Positions 47,107 to 55,068 of a stretch of DNA of 64,000 nt are shown here, piece after piece. The notes below the pieces were generated by a model, which saw only the letters and a program-made list of their open reading frames with translations, did not search any database and was not told the origin of the DNA. Position numbers and translations under genes: made by a program. Source of the DNA: Zeimonas sp044507525 (lineage in GTDB: Bacteria; Pseudomonadota; Gammaproteobacteria; Burkholderiales; Burkholderiaceae_E); assembly GCA_044507525.1 (NCBI GenBank), contig JBIQJM010000005.1, positions 1-64,000 on the forward strand, in the 5' to 3' direction. Within the stretch, counting starts at the first letter, position 1; every line of letters starts with the position of its first letter.

Positions 47107-48270
47107 TCAGCGATTGACCACTTTCCACTTCGGGGGGTTCGACGAAGTGATTTCGCCCATGATCGGCGGCCAGATCCCCTCGCCCGTCGAATCGAAGTGC
47201 ACGTTGCCGAGCAGGCCCGGATAGGATTTCTCCATCGAGCTGAGCGAGCGCGTGTACGCACCGATCTGCTGCGCATCGGCGACGTTCTTGTTCGCCTTGA
47301 CCGCCGCGTAGACGATCCCGACGGCATCGTAGAACTGCGCAGCCCACGGATCCGGAGCCTCGCCGAAGCGCTTCCGGTACGCCTCGGTGAACTCGCCCAT
47401 GCCGGGGACGTTCTCGGCCGGGATGAAGACCGTCGCGAACAGGGCGCCTTCGATGTCCTTGCCCGCCAGCTCGACGAACTTCGGATTGCCGAAAATCGTG
47501 TCGCCGCCGAAGAGCTGCACGTTCAGGCCCATCTCCCGGATCTGGCGCGCGATGATCGCCTGCTCCTGGATCCCGGTGGACATGATCAACGCATCGGGGT
47601 TCTTGCCGCGGATGCGGCCGAGCTGGCCGGAGAAGTCCTTGTCCCCGCGGGCGTATTCCTCGATCGCCACCGGCTCGTAGCCGAGCTCCTTCAGCGCGGC
47701 TTCGGCCGTCTTGACGAAGGACTTGCCCAGCTCCTCGTTGGAAGCGAGGATCGCCACGCGCGAAAGCTTCAGGTCCTTCGTCGCGTACTCGAGCGTCGAC
47801 CGGTTCAGCACGCTCGTCTGCAGGCCCACGCGGAAGATCCACTCGGAGCCCTGGCGGGTGACCGGCCCCGCGACGCTCGTCGTGTACTGCGGGATCTTCG
47901 CCTGGGCGGTGATCGGGACGACCGCCAGCGTGCAGGTGCTCTGCCACGCCCCGAGCAGCGCGTGGATCTTGTCGCGCGTGATCAGCTTGCGTGCCGCCGA
48001 GACCGAGCGGTCGCACTTCGACTCGTCGTCCTCGGCGATGATCTCGATGCGGATGTCGTTCTGGCTGGCGTTGATCTGCTCGGCATGCAACTGCGCGCCG
48101 TGCAGTTGGAAGCGGCCCGCATACGCCAGGTCGCCGGTCAACGGTCCGAGCACGCCGATGCGCACCACCGATGGCGATTGCGCGACCGCGGGCCCGGGAG
48201 CCGCGACGGCCGCCGCCAGCGCGGCGGCGAAGGCGGCGAGCCGCAGGGATGAACCTCGTCGATGCAACAT
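47107..48270 (-). CDS. ABC transporter substrate-binding protein (LivK-like)
   Basis: 387 residues with a signal peptide ending near AVAQ, then VRIGVLGPLTGDLAYAGRFQLHGAQLH in a LivK-type two-lobed fold. It binds the imported ligand in the periplasm. The family covers amino acids, amides, aromatic acids and more, so the ligand is not known. GAGGAGA precedes the ATG. First transporter gene of the run. Confidence 0.9.
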   Translation of the reverse strand: MLHRRGSSLRLAAFAAALAAAVAAPGPAVAQSPSVVRIGVLGPLTGDLAYAGRFQLHGAQLHAEQINASQNDIRIEIIAEDDESKCDRSVSAARKLITRDKIHALLGAWQSTCTLAVVPITAQAKIPQYTTSVAGPVTRQGSEWIFRVGLQTSVLNRSTLEYATKDLKLSRVAILASNEELGKSFVKTAEAALKELGYEPVAIEEYARGDKDFSGQLGRIRGKNPDALIMSTGIQEQAIIARQIREMGLNVQLFGGDTIFGNPKFVELAGKDIEGALFATVFIPAENVPGMGEFTEAYRKRFGEAPDPWAAQFYDAVGIVYAAVKANKNVADAQQIGAYTRSLSSMEKSYPGLLGNVHFDSTGEGIWPPIMGEITSSNPPKWKVVNR

Positions 48271-48371
48271 CTCTGTCTCCTCTTGTCGTCTGTCTGATCG
48301 CAGGAACCTGCGTCGGTCCGGCTCGTTCGCGACACCCGATTCGTCGTCGGGCGATCGGGTCGCGCGCGCGC

Positions 48372-49619
48372 TCAGGAGACGACGCAGATCTTCTCTTTCG
48401 AAGCCCCGACGACGGCGACGGCCTCGATCTCGAGCGCCATGCAGTCCTGGGCGAGTCCTGCCACGGCGATGGTCATGGCGGGATACGGCGCCTTGAAGTA
48501 CTTGGCGTATTCCTCCAGGAAGACGGGGATCATGCTTTCCTCGGTGACCGTCACGTTCGTCTTCACGAAGTCGTCCACCGAACCGCCCAGCGCCTGCATC
48601 GTGAGGACGTGGTTCTCCATCGTCTTGATCGTCTGCGCGCGGATGTCGCCCCAGCCGACCATCAGGCCCGACTCCTCGTACGGAATCTGGCCGCAGACGT
48701 AGATGACGTCGTCGACGCGCACGGCATGCGAATGCGGCGCCATGGCCGCCGGCAGGCCGGGTACGTAGAGCGTGTCGCTGCGCTTCTGGATCGAGAAGTG
48801 GCCGATGCCGCCGACGGTGGATTCGACGGTCACCTTCTCCTTGCCCTTGGCGGCGACCACTTCGAATTCCAGGAGCGTGGCCTCGTTGCACAGGCGCCCC
48901 TGGATGGTCGCCCGGGCGGGAAAGGGTTCCCTGAAATATTTCGAATAAATCTCGTTGTAGCGCATGAACCCGTACCAGGCCGGCACGGTCGAATTCACCT
49001 TGACGACGTCGGAATAATCCATTCCCGCTGCGCGCAGGCCCTGTCCGATATTCTCGAGCGCCTGCTCGACCTGGCCGCGGATGTCGCCGCGCGATACCAG
49101 CATGCCTTCGGCGTCCAGCGAGGGACTCCCGTTCGAGAAATAGAAATTCCCCGCGACCGTACCGCCCTTCGCGTGCACGCCGTTCGGGCCCGCCGGCGCC
49201 GCGGGAACGACTTCCTTCGCATGCGACGGCAGGTAGGCGGTCGCTTCCACCTGCAACGCGATGTCGACCACCGGCATCACGCTCCCGATGGTGGAGCGCG
49301 CCGGATACGGTGCGCCCCAGAATTTCTCGACGGCGGCGTCGACTTCCCTGCGGCTGCGTACGTCGCGGAGATAGGTCTTGGTCTTGGCGACGTTCTTCCT
49401 CGACGCGCCGAACTCCGCGAGCGCGTTCTCCAGGTTCGCCAGGCACTGCGCGGTCTGCGCCTCGATATCGGCGCGCCCGGGCGTGTCGCCCGCGATGCGC
49501 CCGGATGCATCGAAGGGATGCGCGGCTGCGGCAAATACCCAGTCGCCTGCCTTTACCGCGTGACTCGACGGCCAGTCGGTTTTCGGGAGATTCTTCGAGG
49601 TAATCGTCTTGGCGGGCAC
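48372..49619 (-). CDS. Triple RidA-domain protein 2
   Basis: 415 residues of three RidA-like domains (about 1-132, 145-258 and 285-407). The catalytic-type Arg is present as Arg108 (PARS) and Arg236 (PARA), but domain 3 has Met382 (PAMT). Only one domain lacks it, against two in the other triple protein. The GTG at 49619 starts MPAKTITSKN, the usual RidA beginning. An ATG at 49664 lacks a ribosome site. First gene of the minus-strand run with the importer. Confidence 0.82.
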   Translation of the reverse strand: MPAKTITSKNLPKTDWPSSHAVKAGDWVFAAAAHPFDASGRIAGDTPGRADIEAQTAQCLANLENALAEFGASRKNVAKTKTYLRDVRSRREVDAAVEKFWGAPYPARSTIGSVMPVVDIALQVEATAYLPSHAKEVVPAAPAGPNGVHAKGGTVAGNFYFSNGSPSLDAEGMLVSRGDIRGQVEQALENIGQGLRAAGMDYSDVVKVNSTVPAWYGFMRYNEIYSKYFREPFPARATIQGRLCNEATLLEFEVVAAKGKEKVTVESTVGGIGHFSIQKRSDTLYVPGLPAAMAPHSHAVRVDDVIYVCGQIPYEESGLMVGWGDIRAQTIKTMENHVLTMQALGGSVDDFVKTNVTVTEESMIPVFLEEYAKYFKAPYPAMTIAVAGLAQDCMALEIEAVAVVGASKEKICVVS

Positions 49620-49830
49620 GTGTGAGGCTCCAGTTGCGTGGATACGAAGCGGTCCGGCGATCATAGGAGGCGTGCAAAAACGCGTCCAAGATCAAATTGC
49701 GATGGAACCGATACCGTCGAAATCTGGAATATCGAATAATGCTTTCGACGGGGAACGGGGATCGGGGCGCCGCCGCGCACGCCTTGCACGCACGCGTTCG
49801 CGCGCCCGATTTCCTCCATGCTCGGCCGGC

Positions 49831-49847
49831 ATACCGGCGATAGGTAT
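49831..49847. promoter_or_regulatory. ATACC-N7-GGTAT inverted repeat in the divergent promoter region
   Basis: This lies in the 297-bp gap between the second triple-RidA gene and the enoyl-CoA hydratase gene. It is similar to LysR-type operators (ATAC-N7-GTAT) but with two extra bases in the spacer. An overlapping GCCGG-N4-CCGGC palindrome is at 49825-49838. It is a possible site for the LysR regulator at the left end. Confidence 0.35.
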
Positions 49848-49916
49848 TCGGTTTTTGTCAGCGGCGATCCGACTCCGTAGAGTTCCGTGAACCCACACGC
49901 GAACGGAGGTCGGTCA

Positions 49917-50801
49917 ATGGGAAATGCAGTCGCCGGTAAAACAGGCAGAACCGAATATCGCGATATTCTCGTCGAGGTCGAGAATGGCGCGATGTGGGTC
50001 ACGATCAACCGACCCCGCGTCCGCAACGCCTTTCGCGAGCAGACGCTCGACGAGATGATCGACGCCTTCCGCAGCAGCCGGGAGGACCCGTCGATCGCCT
50101 GCGCCATCGTCACCGGAGCGGGAGACGAGGCGTTTTCCGCCGGCGGCGATTTCCACGCGATGATGCGTCTGAACCGGACGAACGGCCACATGTGGAACGA
50201 CCGCATGCTCGGCCTGGCGATGACGATCCGCGGGTTGCCCATTCCGGTCATCGCGATGGTGAACGGCTGGTGCATGGGCGGCGGCAACGAGCTGGCGCTG
50301 TGGTGCGATCTCGTCATCGCGTCGGAAGACGCCGTGTTCGGCCAGACCGGAGCGCGCGTCGGCGCCTGCCCGACCGTCGGCGCGACGCAGTACCTCCCGC
50401 GGATCATCGGCGAGCGGCTCGCCCGCGAGATGATCTTCCTCGCACGCCGCTTCGACGCGAAGGAGGCGCTGCACCACGGGCTCGTCAACAAGGTCGTGCC
50501 GAAGTCCGAACTGCTCGCCGCGACCCGCGAATGGGTCGAGACGATCAAGGGACACAGCCCGCAGACGCTGCGCTACACGAAGAAATCGCTCAACCACGAA
50601 TCGGACGAGCTCTACGCGTCGTGGCAGCACGGGATGGAGCTGCTTTCCGTGGTGTGGGGTTCCGACGAATCGATCGAGGGAATGCAGTCGTTCCTGGAAG
50701 GACGAAAGGCCGATTTCCAGCAGTTTCGACAGCGCAACAAGGAAGAACTCGACCGCTATCTCGCCGGCCTGGACCGCAACGAGAACCAGCGCAACGACTG
50801 A
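49917..50801 (+). CDS. Enoyl-CoA hydratase/isomerase family protein, BadI/MenB-like
   Basis: A 294-residue crotonase. TINRPRVRNAFREQTLDEM, the oxyanion segments AFSAGGDFHAM and MVNGWCMGGGNELALWCDL, and the long C-terminal arm (DESIEGMQSFLEGRKADFQQFR) resemble BadI (ring-opening 2-ketocyclohexanecarboxyl-CoA hydrolase) and MenB more than simple hydratases. A carbon-carbon cleaving or Dieckmann-type reaction is possible (inference). GGAGG precedes the ATG. First gene of a five-gene plus-strand operon. Confidence 0.8.
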   Translation: MGNAVAGKTGRTEYRDILVEVENGAMWVTINRPRVRNAFREQTLDEMIDAFRSSREDPSIACAIVTGAGDEAFSAGGDFHAMMRLNRTNGHMWNDRMLGLAMTIRGLPIPVIAMVNGWCMGGGNELALWCDLVIASEDAVFGQTGARVGACPTVGATQYLPRIIGERLAREMIFLARRFDAKEALHHGLVNKVVPKSELLAATREWVETIKGHSPQTLRYTKKSLNHESDELYASWQHGMELLSVVWGSDESIEGMQSFLEGRKADFQQFRQRNKEELDRYLAGLDRNENQRND

Positions 50802-50808
50802 GCGGCCG

Positions 50809-51708
50809 ATGTCGAAGATCTCCACGCTCGAGGCGATGGTCCGCGAGCACGTGCACGACGGCGACTCGTTGTTCGTCGGCGGATTCGGCCAGAACGTGCC
50901 GTTCGCGATCGGCGCGGAGCTCATTCGACAGCGACGCCGCGAGCTGACGCTGTGCCGTACGGGCGCCGACATCCTGTTCGACCTCATGATCGCCGCCGGC
51001 GCCGTCCGCAAGGTGATCGTCGGCTGGATCGGCAACCCCGGCATCGGACTGAATCATGCGTTCACGCGGGCATTGCGCGACGGCAGCATCCGCATCGAGG
51101 AGTCGAGCAATTTCGCCGTCCTGCTGGGCTTGATGGCAGGCGGGCTCGGAATACCGTACCTGCCGACGCGGACCCTGGCCGGTGGCGACGTGCCCGCCCG
51201 CCTCGAGAGCGCGCTGCCGATACGCTGCCCCTTCACCGACGAATCGCTGACGGCGGTGAAGGCGATCGTGCCCGACGTGGCGATCGTTCACGTGCAGCGC
51301 GCCGACCCGCAAGGCAACCTGCAGTCGTGGGGGGTGCTCGGCGACACGCTGGAGGGGGCGGCCGCGTCGAAGACGGTGATCGCCACCGCCGAGGAGATCG
51401 TGAGCACCGAAGCGATCCGCGCGACGCCGGAGCGAACGGTGATCCCCGGCTGGCGGGTCGCGGCGGTCGCCCAGGTCGCGTTCGGCGCGTATCCGTCGTA
51501 CAGCCAGGACCACTACGACCGCGACGACGATTTCTACCGCTCCTACGACCGGCTCGCCCGCGACGCATCCGGCCTCGAGCGATGGATCGACGAGCACATC
51601 CGCGCGACGTCGACCTGGGAAGAGTGTCTTCGTCTCATCGCCCCGCACCTGGCCGAATCGGCGCGGCAACGACGATCGGACGGCGACACGACGGGTGCAG
51701 GACGATGA
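50809..51708 (+). CDS. Family I CoA-transferase subunit A, glutaconate type
   Basis: 299 residues: VGGFGQNVPFAIGAELIR at the start, WIGNPGIGLNHAF, and a C-terminal HYDRDDDFYRSYD typical of GctA-like subunits. With the next gene it should transfer CoA to a carboxylic acid, or hydrolyse a ring as the related IpdA does. It follows the hydratase gene by 7 nt and overlaps subunit B by ATGA. Confidence 0.85.
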   Translation: MSKISTLEAMVREHVHDGDSLFVGGFGQNVPFAIGAELIRQRRRELTLCRTGADILFDLMIAAGAVRKVIVGWIGNPGIGLNHAFTRALRDGSIRIEESSNFAVLLGLMAGGLGIPYLPTRTLAGGDVPARLESALPIRCPFTDESLTAVKAIVPDVAIVHVQRADPQGNLQSWGVLGDTLEGAAASKTVIATAEEIVSTEAIRATPERTVIPGWRVAAVAQVAFGAYPSYSQDHYDRDDDFYRSYDRLARDASGLERWIDEHIRATSTWEECLRLIAPHLAESARQRRSDGDTTGAGR

Positions 51709-52397
51709 CGATCTCTGCTGAAGCCCGGATGGCGGTCGCCGCTGCCCGCCTGCTGACCGGCAGCAAGACCTGTTTCGTCGGGATCGGCGTGCCTTCGCTC
51801 GCGGCGATGCTCGCCCAGAGGCTGCCCGACCGCAACCTGAGCCTGGTCTACGAGTCGGGCGTCATCGGCGCGATGCCGAAGGTCCCGCCGCTGTCCACGG
51901 GGAGCGCCTGCGTCGCCGACGGCGCCTGCATGATCGGCAGGATGATCGACGCGTTCGGTGCGCTGCAGGCGGGCCGCATCGACGTCGGCCTGCTGTCGGC
52001 CGCCCAGGTCGATCGCCGGGGCAACCTCAACAGCACGGTGATCGGCGACTATGAAGCGCCGTCGCGCCGCCTGCCCGGCAGCGGCGGGGCGCTCGACATC
52101 GCGTTGCTCGCCCGCGAACTGCTGATCCTGATGCCGCACGAGCCCCGACGCCTCGTCGAGCGCGTCGACTTCATCACGAGTCCGGCCGGCCGCGGTGCCG
52201 GGACCTGCACGATCGTCACCGACCGGGGCCGGTTCCGGGTCGATTCGGGAGACATCGAGCTGACCGGCTATTTCGAGGACCTCGCGGTCGATTCGGTCTG
52301 CAGCTTCGGCGGGTTGCCGGTGCGCTTCGATCGGGCGCAGGCGATGCCACTTCCCACCGCACACGAGCAGGCGGTGCTGGAAACCTTCCTCGGATGA
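51705..52397 (+). CDS. Family I CoA-transferase subunit B, glutaconate type
   Basis: 230 residues. VYESGVIGA near residue 50 holds the likely catalytic Glu, as in GctB. GRIDVGLLSAAQVDRRGNLNSTVIG and DIALLARELLILMPHEPRR follow the family. The presence of the Glu favours a true transferase over the ring-hydrolase variant. Coupled to subunit A. Confidence 0.85.
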   Translation: MTISAEARMAVAAARLLTGSKTCFVGIGVPSLAAMLAQRLPDRNLSLVYESGVIGAMPKVPPLSTGSACVADGACMIGRMIDAFGALQAGRIDVGLLSAAQVDRRGNLNSTVIGDYEAPSRRLPGSGGALDIALLARELLILMPHEPRRLVERVDFITSPAGRGAGTCTIVTDRGRFRVDSGDIELTGYFEDLAVDSVCSFGGLPVRFDRAQAMPLPTAHEQAVLETFLG

Positions 52398-52401
52398 CCG
52401 G

Positions 52402-53598
52402 ATGAACACCACCAAGGGCTCTCTGTCGGGGCTGCGCGTGCTCGACCTGTCGCGAATCCTCGCAGGACCGTATTGCACCATGCTGCTCGGGGACCTCGGC
52501 GCCGACGTGATCAAGGTCGAATCCCGTTCGGGAGACGACACGCGGTACTGGGGACCTCCGTTCCACGGCAACGAATCCGCCTACTACCTCGGCATCAACC
52601 GCAACAAGAGAAGCATGGTCATCGACTTCTCCGTCGCGCAGGGACGCGAAGTCGCTGCCGAGCTGATGAAGAAGTGCGACGTCCTCGTCGAGAACTTCCG
52701 GTTCGGCACGCTCGAGCGCTGGGGCTTCGACCAGGACTGGTTCGACGAGCACGCTCCGGCGCTGGTGCGCTGTTCGATCACCGGCTACGGCCCCAGCGGC
52801 CCGCGGCGCGACTCGCCCGGCTACGACTTCATCCTCCAGGCCGAGAGCGGGCTCATGTCGATCTGCGGCGAGCCCGACGGCGAGCCGACGAAATACGGGG
52901 TCGCGGTCGTCGACCTCGCAACGGGCATGTTCGCCTGCATCGGCATACTGGCTGCGCTCGATGCGCGCAAACGCACGGGTCGCGGCCAGAAGGTCGACGT
53001 CTCCCTGTTCGAGAGCGCGCTGGCCCTGCTCGCCAACGTCGCATCGAACAGCCTGATCTCCGACGCCGATGCACAGCGCTACGGCAACGGCCACCCGAAC
53101 ATCGTCCCCTACCGGAGCTTCCCGGTGAAGGACGGCTATCTCGCCCTCGCAGTGGGCAACGATCAGCAGTTCCGGCGATTCTCGATGCTGGTCGGCCGCG
53201 AGGACTGGATCACCGATTCCCGCTTCTGCACGAACCAGGCACGCGTGGAGAACCGCGAACTGGTCGACCGTGAAGTGGGCGCGGCACTGAGCGATGCGAC
53301 GCTGGACGAGTGGCTGGAGCGTCTGCGCTCGATCGGCGTTCCCTGCGGGAAAGTGAACTCGGTCGTCACTGCGCTGGCAGACCCGCAGGCCGCGGCGCGC
53401 GAGATGGTGCGCACGATCGAGCATCCGCTGGGGGCCTTCCGCGCCCTTGGGATTCCACTGAAGTTCTCCGATACGCCGGGGGCGATCCGCCACCCTCCGC
53501 CGCTGCTCGGAGAACACACCGAGACGCTGCTGCGCGAACTCCTCGACATGCCCCCGGAGAAGATCGAGCGGCTGCGCGACGCCGGAGGGATCGCCTAG
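52402..53598 (+). CDS. CaiB/BaiF family III CoA-transferase
   Basis: 398 residues: LRVLDLSRILAGPYCTMLLGDLGADVIKVE at the start, NRNKRSMVIDF, and VVDLATGMFA with the catalytic-type Asp near residue 170. It moves CoA between carboxylates directly. It lies 4 nt after the GctB-like gene and 1 nt before the VOC gene. Confidence 0.92.
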   Translation: MNTTKGSLSGLRVLDLSRILAGPYCTMLLGDLGADVIKVESRSGDDTRYWGPPFHGNESAYYLGINRNKRSMVIDFSVAQGREVAAELMKKCDVLVENFRFGTLERWGFDQDWFDEHAPALVRCSITGYGPSGPRRDSPGYDFILQAESGLMSICGEPDGEPTKYGVAVVDLATGMFACIGILAALDARKRTGRGQKVDVSLFESALALLANVASNSLISDADAQRYGNGHPNIVPYRSFPVKDGYLALAVGNDQQFRRFSMLVGREDWITDSRFCTNQARVENRELVDREVGAALSDATLDEWLERLRSIGVPCGKVNSVVTALADPQAAAREMVRTIEHPLGAFRALGIPLKFSDTPGAIRHPPPLLGEHTETLLRELLDMPPEKIERLRDAGGIA

Positions 53599-53599
53599 C

Positions 53600-54025
53600 A
53601 TGATCGACCGGCTTTCCCACGTCGCGATCGCCGTCCCCGATCTCGAGGAGGCGATCTCCCGGTTCCGCAATGCATACGGAATCGCGGCGAGCGAGGTGCA
53701 CACCAACGAGCAGCAGCAGGTGCGCCTCGTCTACCTCGAGCTCGGCAACTGCAGGATCGAACTGCTGGCTCCCGCCGGGCCGTCATCGCCGCTGCATCGT
53801 TTCCTGCAGCGCAATCCGAAGGGCGGACTCCATCACCTCTGCTTCGGCACCGACGACCTCGAAGGGTCGCTGCGCAGGATCGTCGAGAACGAGGGCATCC
53901 CCATCCGCCCGGGACAGCAGCAGCGCAACCACGCGGGCGTCCCCATCGCCTTCGTTCACCCGGACACGGCCGGCAACACGCTGGTCGAGCTGGAAGGACC
54001 GGCGGGGAGCGTCCCGCAGCGCTAG
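53600..54025 (+). CDS. VOC-family protein, methylmalonyl-CoA epimerase-like
   Basis: 141 residues with two beta-alpha-beta-beta-beta units. Metal ligands likely come from His in LSHVAIAVPD, His in GGLHHLCFG and Glu in TLVELEGP. It resembles methylmalonyl-CoA epimerase, which would fit a CoA-thioester pathway giving a branched intermediate. Its stop overlaps the stop of the convergent aldolase gene (54022-54025). Confidence 0.85.
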   Translation: MIDRLSHVAIAVPDLEEAISRFRNAYGIAASEVHTNEQQQVRLVYLELGNCRIELLAPAGPSSPLHRFLQRNPKGGLHHLCFGTDDLEGSLRRIVENEGIPIRPGQQQRNHAGVPIAFVHPDTAGNTLVELEGPAGSVPQR

Positions 54026-55032
54026 GCGCGGCCGGCGTCGTACCGCGGCGCCCCTGCCTTGCCGGGCAGGATGCCGAAGTGCTCGAGCGTCTTCACCGCC
54101 TCGTCGATCTGCGGCTTCGGCGCGGGCGACAAGGGCGCGCGAACCGGCCCGGAGGCCATTCCCACCAGGCCCGTGAGGTACTTCGTCAGCGCGATGTTGT
54201 GGTTGCCCTTCGTCAGGTACTTGCTGTGCAGGGCATTGGCCATCTCGACGATCGGCTGCAGCGCGCGTCCGGCCTTGCCCAGGTCGCCTTCGTCGATCGC
54301 CTTCCAGTAGTTTGCGCAGTACGGCCGCTCCCGCGTCTGCATGTACATCGGGCGCGAATTTCCGAGAAGGAAGTCCGGCGTCAAGTCCGGAAAGGCGCAC
54401 CGGCCGAAGTAGTGGTACTCCTCCAGCGGCGAGCTGACGGCGATCTTGTCACCGGCGGCCTGCAGCATGTTCGTATAGCCGCTCAGGCTGAGCGAAACTT
54501 CCTTCACCGCGCAGATGTTGTCGATGGCCGCCAGCCGCACCACGGCCTCGGGCGTCAGGAAATGGCCCAGCTCCGGCAGCGTCGTGCTGTAGATGCACAT
54601 TCCGATGTCGATGCGTTCGGCGACGTACTCGTAGTACGCGTGCACGCCCTCTTCGGTGCGCACCCCGTAGTACGGCGGCCAGACCATCACGAGATCGGCG
54701 CCGCATTCCTGCGCGTGCCGGGCGAGCGAGACGGTGTCGCGGGCCGACGTGTGGTTGCAGCCGACGATCACCGGCTTGCGGCCGTCGACCGCTTCGATGA
54801 CGACTTCGGTGACGCGTCGTTTCTCGGCATCGGTCATCGTCCAGAACTCCTGGTAGATGGAGTTCAGGTAGATGCCGTTGATTCCGGGCAGCGCGAGCAG
54901 GAAGTCCACGTTGTGGGCCAGGCCGCCCCAATCGATCTCGCCGGACTCGGTCATCGGCGTCGTCGTGACCGCGAGGTGCCCCTTGAGGTTGGCTTTCGCC
55001 CATTGCTTGGAATCGGAGGTGGCGTATTTCAT
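54022..55032 (-). CDS. DHDPS-family class I aldolase/hydratase (not DapA)
   Basis: 336 residues of TIM barrel. The Schiff-base Lys is in CAVKEVSLS and the Tyr in CIYSTTLPE. The GTTGE pocket of DapA is replaced by GIYLNSIYQEFW, so the aldehyde partner differs from lysine biosynthesis. It probably joins pyruvate to, or splits it from, a pathway intermediate. It lies 36 nt downstream of hyuA. Confidence 0.85.
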   Translation of the reverse strand: MKYATSDSKQWAKANLKGHLAVTTTPMTESGEIDWGGLAHNVDFLLALPGINGIYLNSIYQEFWTMTDAEKRRVTEVVIEAVDGRKPVIVGCNHTSARDTVSLARHAQECGADLVMVWPPYYGVRTEEGVHAYYEYVAERIDIGMCIYSTTLPELGHFLTPEAVVRLAAIDNICAVKEVSLSLSGYTNMLQAAGDKIAVSSPLEEYHYFGRCAFPDLTPDFLLGNSRPMYMQTRERPYCANYWKAIDEGDLGKAGRALQPIVEMANALHSKYLTKGNHNIALTKYLTGLVGMASGPVRAPLSPAPKPQIDEAVKTLEHFGILPGKAGAPRYDAGRA

Positions 55033-55068
55033 GTGTCTTTTTTCGTTCGGTTCGAGAAGTAGGGGCGC

